Shown here: positions 9,348-17,488 of the stretch, piece by piece
Numbering within the stretch: the stretch's first letter is position 1
Layout: the number at the start of each line of letters is the position of its first letter
Assembly: GCA_030267215.1 (NCBI GenBank)
Contig: JAJDJP010000008.1
Location: 1 to 59,929 of the forward strand
Direction of reading: 5' to 3'
Length of the DNA: 59,929 bases
DNA from: Ruminococcaceae bacterium OttesenSCG-928-A16
GTDB taxonomy: Bacteria; Bacillota; Clostridia; Oscillospirales; Ruminococcaceae
Position numbers and translations under genes: made by a program
The notes under the pieces: model-generated
Database searches by the model: none
Told to the model about the DNA's origin: nothing
What the model saw: only the letters and a program-made list of their open reading frames with translations

Positions 9348-9378
9348 GGGGTAGCCTTAGGCTACCCCCCCTACTTTT
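9348..9378. terminator. Bidirectional terminator between convergent genes
   Basis: Stem GGGGGTAGCC/GGCTACCCCC with loop TTA, followed on the plus strand by CTACTTTTTT. It lies between the SseB-like gene and the end of the minus-strand glycosyltransferase. Confidence 0.85.
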
Positions 9379-9386
9379 TTACGTTG

Positions 9387-11405
9387 TTAGGCTGTTTCTT
9401 TTTCTAACTGTTTGGCCTGGTAGCCGGGGTAAGGGCATAGCCCCATGTAATACAAAATATCCTCGGCTTTTTCTTGGTAGGCTGTTGCCAAAAGCCCTTG
9501 CTCCCAGCTTATCTGCCCACTTTTGCACAGCCTGTATAAATTGGTGTATGGCACGCAGCGCCCGCTGTACAGGTTATCGATAGCTTGTTGCACTGTTTGG
9601 CTAGATGCATAGAAGTACTTAATTTTTTCTCCTATCAGTTTTTCCATTGCTTTAATGCTGTTTTTGGTGTCGGCAATCGAAACCGCCATCAAAAATCCAT
9701 CTTTTGTGGCAGCCACCGGGAATATCCCGTGTTTTTTAAGAAAGCTTTTCTCAAAAACATCTTTAAAGCCGGTGTGTACAAGCATCGAAATATTTTTTAA
9801 ATAAATATTGTTGTCTACTATGGCAACCGTTTGCCCCAGGCGGTTTTCATCAATGTCTTTGTTTCTAAAAAGTATTTTTTCTAAATATTCTCCTGTTTCG
9901 TCTGCTTGTTGCAGGGCCTTTGCTAAAACAGGTGAAGTTACCACACCACGCCGCATCAGCGCATCGGCCAGGTTGCGCCTAAAGGTTACCAGCTTTTCCT
10001 GTTCCGGAAATTCATGGTCTGTTTTATTCCATTTAGGCGGCTTTTTCTTTTTTCTGGCCGAAACGCCAAAAAAGTATTGCTTCCATGCATTTAGGGTGGC
10101 ACAAAAGTTAATGATGTTGCCCCACACCAGCCTAAGCGGCATTATTGGGGGGGCCAGGCAATCGGCAACAACATACCGCCAGCCATACACATGGTGCAGG
10201 GCTACCAGCCGCAAAACTTGCCGTTGCAGCATAAACAACGAAAGCAGCATGCACAACCAAAACGAAACTGTGCCATATGGATACATAGCCGGCAGCGGCA
10301 GAAAAAGCGAACAAACAAAATAAACAAACGCAAGATACCCCGGAAGAACCATTAGGTTTGCAATTTTTGCCTTCATGTCTTTTAACACGCTAAGCCGCTC
10401 GCCCCAGTTGGCTTCATGGTCTCTTATAAAAATATCTTTTAAACCAACCGATTGCATGGTAATGCCATATACCCAGCGTGTTTTTTGCCGCACCGCAGCC
10501 CTAAATGTGGCTGGGAATATGCTGCGGGTGGCAATATAATCCCATTCTTCTTTTCCATCTGCCCGCATTCTTTTAATTTTGCACAGTGCGTACCGCACTT
10601 TAAAGCCATATTCGGTTAACGTAAGCGAAAGTTTATAGTCTTCGGTCAGGCTTCCACTGGGGAAGATATCCTTATCCTGAAAATGATCTAGCACCTTACG
10701 GCTTAGCACAAAACCGGTGCCCGCCGAGGGCACTACCGCCTTCATACCGTCGCGCATTACCATGGTGCGGTAATGGTTTTCAGCAAATTCGTCTGTATAG
10801 GTGGCACGGGTCATATCCTTAAAAAAATTTTTAAGGGTTGGGGTGTCTTGCAGCGGAAACACCGGCAATTGCAGTGCATCGTGTGCATCTATTAGGTAAT
10901 TGGTAAGCAATAGTTCGTACGGGTGCACAATATCCTCTGCGTCGTGTATGGTAATAGAGGCAAAGCGCCATTGTTCATCTTCTTCAAACTGCTTTATGTA
11001 CCGCATCACCTGGTTTAAATTATCGGCTTTATTAGAAGGCCCATTGTTGGGGTTTACCACTGCATGCACATGGGGGTATCTTTCCGATAATTCTTTTGCT
11101 TTGGCCAGGGTTGCATCGTCGTTTGGGTATACCCCTAAAAATATATGGTACATCGAATGTGGATAGTGGTAAGACTTTACCATGTTGGTAATTACTTGTT
11201 CAATAACCGCTTCTTCATTCCACGCAGGCATCATTATACCCAAAAGTTTTATGGGGGTATTGGTAAGGTTGTCTAGCGGCACCTTTTCGCCCAAAATGTA
11301 GTTGGTGCTAACAACGTGCGTAAGGTCTATTAAAATATCATCTAGCCCAAGCAAAAGGTATAGCGTTACAACCACCAACCCAAAAACATATACAAATTCC
11401 GTCAT
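9387..11405 (-). CDS. NfrB-like membrane glycosyltransferase 2 with C-terminal MshEN-like domain
   Basis: 672-aa processive-type polysaccharide synthase. Order: an N-terminal membrane span (about 5-25), a GT2 catalytic domain with ND (95-96), HDAED (154-158), TED (254-256) and QKTRW (307-311), a block of membrane helices (about 350-445), a basic KKKKPPK linker, and a C-terminal region (475-615) resembling the GspE/MshE N-terminal (MshEN) domain, a known c-di-GMP sensor. This order is that of E. coli NfrB, the inner-membrane synthase required for phage N4 adsorption. The first MshEN repeat is degenerate, so ligand binding is uncertain. The ATG overlaps the stop of the WecB-type epimerase gene by 4 bp, so supply of UDP-ManNAc to this enzyme is a reasonable inference. 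Confidence 0.85.
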   Translation of the reverse strand: MTEFVYVFGLVVVTLYLLLGLDDILIDLTHVVSTNYILGEKVPLDNLTNTPIKLLGIMMPAWNEEAVIEQVITNMVKSYHYPHSMYHIFLGVYPNDDATLAKAKELSERYPHVHAVVNPNNGPSNKADNLNQVMRYIKQFEEDEQWRFASITIHDAEDIVHPYELLLTNYLIDAHDALQLPVFPLQDTPTLKNFFKDMTRATYTDEFAENHYRTMVMRDGMKAVVPSAGTGFVLSRKVLDHFQDKDIFPSGSLTEDYKLSLTLTEYGFKVRYALCKIKRMRADGKEEWDYIATRSIFPATFRAAVRQKTRWVYGITMQSVGLKDIFIRDHEANWGERLSVLKDMKAKIANLMVLPGYLAFVYFVCSLFLPLPAMYPYGTVSFWLCMLLSLFMLQRQVLRLVALHHVYGWRYVVADCLAPPIMPLRLVWGNIINFCATLNAWKQYFFGVSARKKKKPPKWNKTDHEFPEQEKLVTFRRNLADALMRRGVVTSPVLAKALQQADETGEYLEKILFRNKDIDENRLGQTVAIVDNNIYLKNISMLVHTGFKDVFEKSFLKKHGIFPVAATKDGFLMAVSIADTKNSIKAMEKLIGEKIKYFYASSQTVQQAIDNLYSGRCVPYTNLYRLCKSGQISWEQGLLATAYQEKAEDILYYMGLCPYPGYQAKQLEKETA

Positions 11406-12505
11406 ACAGCTATCCTCTCTTGTAAAATATCCGTAATTTTTTCTGCGGCGTGTCCATCGCCGTAAGGGTTATTGGCTTTACTCATTTTTTGGTATTGGGC
11501 AGGGTTTTGCAGCAGGTTACTGCACTCGGTAACAATCGCCTTTTGGTTGGTGCCCACCAGCTTTAGGGCCCCTGCCTCTACCCCTTCGGGGCGCTCGGTA
11601 ACATCTCGCAATACCAAAACCGGCTTACCCAGCGAGGGGGCCTCCTCTTGCACGCCGCCACTATCGGTTAAAATAAGGTGGCTGCGCGCCATTAGGTTAT
11701 GAAAATCCAAAACATCCAACGGCTCTACCAGCTTAATGTGTTCTTCATTGCCCAGCATATCGCGTGCTACCTCGCCCACTGCGGGGTTTGGGTGCACTGG
11801 GTACAACACTTTTATATCTGGGTGCTGTTTAACCAGCTGTTTTACCGCTTTAAATATAGCCTGCATTGGCGCGCCTATATTCTCTCTTCGGTGTGCCGTC
11901 ATTAGCAGCAGGCGGCTATCGCCCAGCCATTCCAGCACGGGGTGGGTGTAGCTTTGTTGTACCGTGGTGCGCAGTGCATCTATTACGGTGTTGCCGGTAA
12001 CAAAAATGCTGTTTTCCTTTTTCCCCTCTGCCAGCAAGCGTTGTGCGGCTTGTTGGGTGGTGGCAAAATGCAAATCTGCCATCGAGCCAATTGCCTGCCG
12101 GTTAAACTCTTCTGGGTAGGGCGCGTGTGGGTTATAAGTGCGCAGGCCTGCCTCTACATGGCCTACCGGGATATTGAGGTAAAAAGCTGCCAGTGCCGTT
12201 GCAAAAGCCGTGGTGGTATCTCCGTGTACCAAAACCATGTCGGGGGTTTCTTGTTGCAAAACAGCCTGCATTTTTTCTAAAATAAGCTGGGTAATGTCAA
12301 ACAAGGTTTGGCCTTTTTTCATTATGCTTAGGTTATAATTGGGCTTTACGGCAAAAACATCTAACACGCTTTGCAGCATTTCCTTATGCTGGCCGGTTAC
12401 ACACACTATGGTTTCCATTTCGTTGTTTTTTTTAAGGCTTTTTACCACCGGGCACATTTTTATAGCCTCGGGCCGGGTGCCAAAAACCACTAAAATTTTC
12501 TTCAA
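11402..12505 (-). CDS. wecB: UDP-N-acetylglucosamine 2-epimerase (non-hydrolysing)
   Basis: Interconverts UDP-GlcNAc and UDP-ManNAc in the cytoplasm. At 367 aa it shows the family's FGTRPEAIKM N-terminus, VHGDTTT, HVEAGLRT, the AHRREN segment, and the TDSGGVQEE nucleotide-sugar binding motif. It begins with TTG behind AGGGGG. It is the first gene of a two-gene operon and overlaps the NfrB-like synthase gene by 4 bp, so the two are translationally coupled. The only visible consumer of its product here is that synthase. Regulation may involve the AT-rich repeats between this gene and the divergent AraC regulator. Confidence 0.95.
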   Translation of the reverse strand: MKKILVVFGTRPEAIKMCPVVKSLKKNNEMETIVCVTGQHKEMLQSVLDVFAVKPNYNLSIMKKGQTLFDITQLILEKMQAVLQQETPDMVLVHGDTTTAFATALAAFYLNIPVGHVEAGLRTYNPHAPYPEEFNRQAIGSMADLHFATTQQAAQRLLAEGKKENSIFVTGNTVIDALRTTVQQSYTHPVLEWLGDSRLLLMTAHRRENIGAPMQAIFKAVKQLVKQHPDIKVLYPVHPNPAVGEVARDMLGNEEHIKLVEPLDVLDFHNLMARSHLILTDSGGVQEEAPSLGKPVLVLRDVTERPEGVEAGALKLVGTNQKAIVTECSNLLQNPAQYQKMSKANNPYGDGHAAEKITDILQERIAV

Positions 12506-12537
12506 GGTAAATTCCCCCTATTCATTGTTTCTATAAT

Positions 12538-12600
12538 TATTTTACAAAATATCACCTCTACTATGTAGTAAAATATTTTTATGTATGGTAAAATATTTTT
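12538..12600. promoter_or_regulatory. Operator-like repeats between wecB and the AraC regulator
   Basis: Two direct copies of GTAAAATATTTTT (12568-12580 and 12588-12600) are spaced exactly 20 bp, about two helical turns. An inverted copy of GTAAAATA lies at 12538-12545. The arrangement suits an AraC-type protein binding direct repeats. The second copy overlaps the nominal start codon of the AraC gene. Confidence 0.5.
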
Positions 12601-13855
12601 AAACTTTACCCCAAAAAGGTGGTGGATTAAAATAGAACTCTCTGCACAAAAAGAGGTGCTGGAGCTGGCACGAGATTATACCGAAACCCTGTTGAATGTG
12701 CCGGTGTATATGCTTGAAAACCAGCACGAGGCGTGGAACAGCTTTACCACCAGCGCAATACCGGCTTTTTTATACTCTCAAACCAAGGCCACCCATTTTT
12801 GGAACAGCCTACAGCTTTTGCAAGAGAATAACATTTACATTTTAAAGGACGATTTCGCCTTCAATTTTCTTTTTTTATGGGTGCAGGCGCTGCAAAGGTT
12901 TTTGGTATTTGGGCCTTATGTAGATGAGCTACCCACCGAAAGTTATTGCGCCCGGGTTGTAGAAAAGCAACGGCTTTCTGTCTCTTACATTTTGCCGTTA
13001 AAAACCTATTACGAATCTTTACCGGTTGCGGCCGAAACACAGGTGATTGCCGCTGCGCAGGTGTTGCTGCGCCATTTGTATGCCACGGCCAAACCGGCTG
13101 CCGTTAAAAACATTTATGCGCCCGAAAAAGAGCGCCATCAAATCATTTTCCCGGCAAGCGAAAACACCGATACTATCCGGCAGCTGGAATACCGGTATGA
13201 GCTGGAAGAGCAATTGATGGAGCATGTGCAGCAAGGAGACCTTGCCGCCGCACAAGAAACCATGCTGTTTTTGCGGCAAGAAATTTCTACCATTGTGCAG
13301 GTGGGCGGGCCGTTGCGCCACCAAAAAATAATATCGGTTATGTTTAACACGTTGCTAAGAAAAGCCGTGCAAAACGCCGGTGTGCCTGCCTTTTATTGCA
13401 ACCCTGTTTTTTGGGATTATGCCTACCAAATTGAGGAGCAAACCCAAATAGAGGCACTGATGCAATTGCGCTTTACCATGCTAGAAACCTATGTGCGCAT
13501 TGTGCAAGAGCATGCCCTGCCCCAGTTTTCGCTGCCTATTCGCAAGGCAATACACTATATTCAGCTTCACCTTGGTATACCGCTGCACCTGCACAACATT
13601 GCCACCGCTGCCGGCCTTAGCCCTTCTCGCTTTTCTACCCTGTTTAACCAAGAGGTTGGCCTTTCTTTAACAGCTTATATAAACCAGCAGCGTGTTCAGC
13701 GCATGGCCCATATGCTTCAAAATTCTCAACTGCCTATTGCAGAAATCTCTAACTTTGTGGGCTTTTCGGACGTAAGCTATGCCTCGCGCATTTTTCGCCA
13801 AACCAAGGGGGTATCCCCCACGCAGTACCGCCAAAAAAGCGATGCCGCCCCTTAG
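12581..13855 (+). CDS. AraC family transcriptional regulator
   Basis: 424-aa regulator with a long N-terminal sensor region without recognised motif and a C-terminal pair of helix-turn-helix motifs from about residue 325: LHLHNIATAAGLSPSRFSTL, then AEISNFVGFSDVSYASRIF and the closing TKGVSPTQYRQ. The ATG at 12581 lies inside a repeat and lacks a ribosome binding site. AAGGTGG about 45 bases later precedes an ATA codon, so the true start may be near 12632. It is divergent from wecB and the synthase gene, which are its likeliest targets. Confidence 0.85.
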   Translation: MYGKIFLNFTPKRWWIKIELSAQKEVLELARDYTETLLNVPVYMLENQHEAWNSFTTSAIPAFLYSQTKATHFWNSLQLLQENNIYILKDDFAFNFLFLWVQALQRFLVFGPYVDELPTESYCARVVEKQRLSVSYILPLKTYYESLPVAAETQVIAAAQVLLRHLYATAKPAAVKNIYAPEKERHQIIFPASENTDTIRQLEYRYELEEQLMEHVQQGDLAAAQETMLFLRQEISTIVQVGGPLRHQKIISVMFNTLLRKAVQNAGVPAFYCNPVFWDYAYQIEEQTQIEALMQLRFTMLETYVRIVQEHALPQFSLPIRKAIHYIQLHLGIPLHLHNIATAAGLSPSRFSTLFNQEVGLSLTAYINQQRVQRMAHMLQNSQLPIAEISNFVGFSDVSYASRIFRQTKGVSPTQYRQKSDAAP

Positions 13856-13979
13856 CGGCTATTTTAAAGTTGGTTAACCTTTATGGCGGGGGCATTCTTT
13901 CCAACACTCTGCGTTGTTTGTTGCTTTTTAATTGGTTATATGCTTATCCACACTATTTTACATAAGGGAGCCTATTATT

Positions 13980-14339
13980 ATGAGATTTTCGTTTATAACA
14001 TTGTATGTAAAAAACATGGAAAAATCGCTGGCGTTTTACCAAGGGCTATTGGGGCTTAAAGTGCAACACCAAATGGCCATGGGAGACAGTGAATTTGTGT
14101 TTTTAGGCGAAGATGGCCAGCCCACCATCGAGCTCATCGCCTCTCCCAGTCATCAAAACAACACCTACACCGGCTTTTCGGTTGGCATTGCGGTAAATTC
14201 TTTACCCAAGGCCACCGCCCTGCTACAGGCAAATGGCCACAAACTGCTGCGTGGCCCTATTTCCCCCACTCCGCAAACCTCCTTCTCTTTTTTTGAAGGG
14301 CCGGATGGTGAAGAAATTGAGCTGATTGAGCAGAGATAA
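13980..14339 (+). CDS. VOC superfamily (glyoxalase/dioxygenase-like) protein
   Basis: 119-aa vicinal oxygen chelate fold protein, starting at ATG 13980 behind AAGGGAG. The MEKSLAFYQGLLGLKV stretch and C-terminal FFEGPDGEEIELIE are hallmarks of lactoylglutathione lyase-like members. E at the end of the EEIELIE strand is a usual metal ligand, and the first ligand position is near the N-terminal strand. Substrate cannot be told from sequence: a lactoylglutathione lyase, fosfomycin-type or simple binding protein is possible. It is monocistronic, with its own terminator. Confidence 0.82.
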   Translation: MRFSFITLYVKNMEKSLAFYQGLLGLKVQHQMAMGDSEFVFLGEDGQPTIELIASPSHQNNTYTGFSVGIAVNSLPKATALLQANGHKLLRGPISPTPQTSFSFFEGPDGEEIELIEQR

Positions 14340-14357
14340 GCAAGAATACCCCTAGCG

Positions 14358-14398
14358 CAGCCTTTGCCCCTACACCGGGCAAAGGCTGTATTTTTTTT
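14358..14398 (+). terminator. Terminator after the VOC gene
   Basis: Stem CAGCCTTTGCCC/GGGCAAAGGCTG with loop CTACACC, followed by TATTTTTTTT. Strong. Confidence 0.92.
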
Positions 14399-14653
14399 GC
14401 AAAGCCAACTACAAAATCACAAAGATCGTTTTCTTCGCCTTGCTTCGACATTTTATCCTCTGTTACACCTTTATACTAAAGGGTATAACATTGATTATTA
14501 AAAATGGGGAAGAGGACTGCCGCCCCACTTCCCCAATCCCCATTCCCCGCTTTCAAGGGCAGAATGGGAATTCTTTGACAGCCAAAAGCCGCCTACAAAA
14601 TGTAGGCGGCTTTTACTATTCCTATAAAGCTTAACACTAACCATCTGGCATTC
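14399..14653. other. Intergenic spacer between convergent genes
   Basis: Between the VOC terminator and the DUF3781 gene. Contains one further hairpin (listed separately) and short CCCC-rich direct repeats near 14520-14550. No gene seen. Confidence 0.4.
14584..14614. terminator. Terminator-like hairpin downstream of the DUF3781 gene
   Basis: Perfect stem AAAAGCCGCCTACA/TGTAGGCGGCTTTT with loop AAA, flanked by A-rich and T-rich arms, so it can work in both directions. Probably ends the long pst-pho transcript or the small-gene transcript on the minus strand. Confidence 0.8.
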
Positions 14654-14899
14654 TTAGCTTCTTTTTTCTTTATGTGCCGTGATAATGGTAAAGCTATGCG
14701 CATTGATTGTCAGTACAAAATCCTCAACATAGGCATACCAATTTTTGCCTTTTCTTTCAATTTTGTGGGCCTTGCTTATTTGGCTGGCACACCAAACAAC
14801 AACATCTTCTGTCTCTAAACTTAAATTCTTTTTAATCCGCACAATACCCAGCTCAGTGGTGTGTAGTTTTGCAAGGTTTTGCAATAAATCGTCATTCAT
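14654..14899 (-). CDS. DUF3781 domain-containing protein
   Basis: 81-aa protein with the DUF3781 pattern: LHTTELGIVRIKKNLSL at the N-terminus, a WC pair, KGKNWYAYV in the middle and a TINAHSFTIITAHK ending. Function is unknown; the domain is common in Clostridia as a short stand-alone protein. It lies 52 bp downstream of a small ORF and about 250 bp after phoR on the same strand, so it may be read through from the pst-pho operon or transcribed alone. Confidence 0.78.
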   Translation of the reverse strand: MNDDLLQNLAKLHTTELGIVRIKKNLSLETEDVVVWCASQISKAHKIERKGKNWYAYVEDFVLTINAHSFTIITAHKEKRS

Positions 14900-14951
14900 T
14901 TTTTTCTATCCTCAATCTCAAAATCGCTTTTTTATTGGGCACCGTGTCCTT

Positions 14952-15107
14952 TTATAAAAAGGGTGCCCATGGGCCTTTATCCAGCTTTGCTTGTTGCTGC
15001 CAATATAGCAGCTGGTTGTGCAGCTTATCCAGTTCTTGCTCAATGGCTGCGTTTTCTTCGCCTTCCCCCGCCGCATAAAAGCAGGGGGGTAAGCCCGTAA
15101 AACACAA
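14952..15107 (-). CDS. Putative small protein (about 51 aa), unrecognised
   Basis: Open frame on the minus strand from TTG 15107 to TAA 14952. The C-terminal half has a helical, coding-like pattern (IEQELDKLHNQLLYWQQQAK) ending in GPWAPFL. There is no clear ribosome binding site, and an in-frame stop just upstream limits the length. It sits in the gap between phoR and the DUF3781 gene. It could be a real small protein or a remnant; I do not know a homologue. Confidence 0.35.
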   Translation of the reverse strand: MCFTGLPPCFYAAGEGEENAAIEQELDKLHNQLLYWQQQAKLDKGPWAPFL

Positions 15108-15149
15108 GGCCTGTGGCGTGGGTTTTTACATGCACGGCAGCAGCAGCAG

Positions 15150-16808
15150 CTATGCCGGCAAGCGCACCGTTACAGTTGTGCCCTGCCCTTCTGTGCTTTG
15201 CAGTTCTATTGTGCCGTTATGGTACAATACGCCGTGCTTTACAATAGAAAGCCCAAGGCCGGTGCCACCTGTTCCTTTAGAATGGCTTTTGTCTACCCTA
15301 TAAAACCGTTCAAACACCCGGTTTTGCTGGTTTTGGGGTATGCCAATACCCGTATCTTGCACCCGCAGCAAAACCTCTGCCTTCCCGGGCAGCACCTCTA
15401 CCGTTACACGGCCGCCCTGCTTGTTGTATTTAATGGCATTTTCGCACAGGTTGTACACCACTTCTTGCAACAAGCCCTCTACCCCGCTTATAAATGCGGG
15501 CTGGCCAGCAAGGGTTAGCTGCACGCCCTGCCCTGTTGCCATGGGCTGCAAACGTGCAACCACATCGCTTGCCACCTTATATACGTTTACCATTTGCCGG
15601 GCAGGCATTTTGCCCTCTTCGTCCAACCTAGAAAGCTTGATTATATCGTCCACCAGCGCAATTACACCGTTGGCTTCGTTATAAATTCGGGTGGCAAATT
15701 CCGGCATATCGTTGGGGCTGGCAAGGCCATTTTTCATAATTTCGGCATAGCCAGAAATAGAGGTAAGCGGGGTTTTTAACTCGTGCGATACATTGGCCGA
15801 AAACTCTCGCCGCATTTCTTCTGCCGCTTGGGTTTCGGTAACATTCATAAACAGCAGCACAGCCCCGGTGGTTAATTCCCCTTTTTTTATTGGGCTTGCC
15901 ATTAGGTGATATTTTTCTTCTTTCAGCTCCATAATTTCATCTTGCTGGGTACCAGCCAGCGCAATATCCACCACCTGCGAAAGCAAAAGGTTGCGGTTTA
16001 AGGCTAGCAGCGGCTGGTTTACATAGTTTTGCCCCACCACACCCAATATTTGCTTGGCACTTTCGTTTATAGAAAGTACCACGCCTTTATCGTTCAGCAC
16101 AACCATACCTTCGCGCAGGTTTTCGGTTACTGCTACAAACTCTCGTTGGCGGGCACGCAGTTCGCTCATCTGCTCGTTTAGCTCCCCTTTTAGCTTTTCT
16201 ATGCGGCGCAAAAGCGGCGAAAGCTCGCCATATACATCGTTGGAAAGCGGAGCATCTAGGTTAACGGTGTTAATGGGCGCCACAATTTTTTGGGTAAGCC
16301 AGCGCGCCAGCAACAAGGCAAGCACCACCGCCAGCGCACACACCACTACAAGGGCGGGCAACACATTAAACAAGGTGGCAACGGCGCTATCCATACTGGT
16401 GGAAATACGCAGCACATTGCCGTCCTTCATTAACAAAGCATAATAAATACTTTTTTGGTGAAACGTGCTGGAGGTGCGCTGCGCCTCGCCTGCGCCGGTG
16501 GCAAAAGCCTGGGCAATTTCGGGGCGGTTCAAATGGTTATCCATTAAGCCGGCCTCTTCGCTTTCGTCGTACAGCACGGTGCCATCTGGCTGTACCACCG
16601 TAATGCGGCCCTCTACCGCCTTTACCTTTTCTACATAAGCAAGCCCGTTTTCTTCTATGCCAGCCGCTATATATTCGGCCTCGTTGCGCAGGGTTTTCCA
16701 GGTATTGTCGTCTAAATTATTGTACAAAATAGCAATAACCAGCCCCGCCACCAACACAACACTGGCAAGGGCAATGGCACACATGCTGGCAAAAATTCTC
16801 TTTTTCAT
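15150..16808 (-). CDS. phoR: Phosphate-responsive sensor histidine kinase
   Basis: Membrane sensor kinase, 552 aa from ATG 16808 (behind GGGGAG); the frame is open further upstream but has no better start. Order: TM1 (about 4-29), an extracytoplasmic domain of about 115 aa, TM2 (about 148-170), a HAMP-like linker, a PAS domain, a HisKA box with H342 in SHELKTPLTS, and a HATPase with NLCENAIKYN, DTGIGIP and GTGLGLSIV. The ATG overlaps the phoP stop by 4 bp. It is the last member of the pst operon, so phosphate is the likely signal, relayed through PhoU and the Pst complex. Confidence 0.92.
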   Translation of the reverse strand: MKKRIFASMCAIALASVVLVAGLVIAILYNNLDDNTWKTLRNEAEYIAAGIEENGLAYVEKVKAVEGRITVVQPDGTVLYDESEEAGLMDNHLNRPEIAQAFATGAGEAQRTSSTFHQKSIYYALLMKDGNVLRISTSMDSAVATLFNVLPALVVVCALAVVLALLLARWLTQKIVAPINTVNLDAPLSNDVYGELSPLLRRIEKLKGELNEQMSELRARQREFVAVTENLREGMVVLNDKGVVLSINESAKQILGVVGQNYVNQPLLALNRNLLLSQVVDIALAGTQQDEIMELKEEKYHLMASPIKKGELTTGAVLLFMNVTETQAAEEMRREFSANVSHELKTPLTSISGYAEIMKNGLASPNDMPEFATRIYNEANGVIALVDDIIKLSRLDEEGKMPARQMVNVYKVASDVVARLQPMATGQGVQLTLAGQPAFISGVEGLLQEVVYNLCENAIKYNKQGGRVTVEVLPGKAEVLLRVQDTGIGIPQNQQNRVFERFYRVDKSHSKGTGGTGLGLSIVKHGVLYHNGTIELQSTEGQGTTVTVRLPA

Positions 16809-17488
16809 CGTTGCTCCCCTATCCGGTAGCCCACGCCGCGCACGGTTTCTACCAAGGGGCCGCATGGCCCCAATTTTTGCCTAAGCGAGCGGACATGCAC
16901 ATCCACCGTGCGGCTTTCGCCCTCAAATTCGTAGCCCCATATTTGCGAAAGCAGCTGCCCACGCGTGTGCACCACCCCAACATTTTGCAGCATGGTTTTT
17001 AGCAGTTCAAATTCTTTCAGGGTTAACTCTACCGCTTGCCCGTTAACGGTTACCGCATGTTTTTGCGGGTTTAACACAATGCCGCCAGCCACCAGGTTTG
17101 CCCGGGCCGCCGGTTGTGTTTGCGCTGTGCGCCGTAAAAGCGCCTTCACGCGCGACACCATTTCCATCATGCCAAATGGTTTTGCCAGATAATCGTCGGC
17201 ACCAGTATCCAGCCCCAGCACCTTGTCGTATTCTGCGCTTTTGGCGGTTAGCATCATCACCGGCAGGGTTTTGGTGTTTTCGCCCGTGCGCAGCTTTTTT
17301 AAAATGCTAAGCCCATCTTCACCGGGCAGCATAATATCTAACAGTACAAGGGCAGGTAATTGCTGCTTTATTTGCTGCCAAAAGGGCGCAGCTTCGCTAA
17401 ACCCTTTTGCGGTATAACCACTTGCCCGCAGGGTGTACAGCACCAGCTCACGTATATTTTCGTCGTCCTCAACCAGGTAAATGTCCAT
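16805..17488 (-). CDS. phoP: Phosphate regulon response regulator, OmpR/PhoB family
   Basis: 227-aa two-domain response regulator. The receiver has acidic pocket residues D8/D9, phosphorylation site D51 (LLDIMLPGEDG) and a conserved K near 101 (TAKSAE). The C-terminal winged helix ends in the usual ESRTVDVHVRSLRQKLG and GVGYRI motifs. Start ATG 17488 is behind GAGGGGG and overlaps the phoU end by 20 bp. It is expected to bind the TTTACA direct repeats upstream of pstS. Confidence 0.93.
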   Translation of the reverse strand: MDIYLVEDDENIRELVLYTLRASGYTAKGFSEAAPFWQQIKQQLPALVLLDIMLPGEDGLSILKKLRTGENTKTLPVMMLTAKSAEYDKVLGLDTGADDYLAKPFGMMEMVSRVKALLRRTAQTQPAARANLVAGGIVLNPQKHAVTVNGQAVELTLKEFELLKTMLQNVGVVHTRGQLLSQIWGYEFEGESRTVDVHVRSLRQKLGPCGPLVETVRGVGYRIGEQR

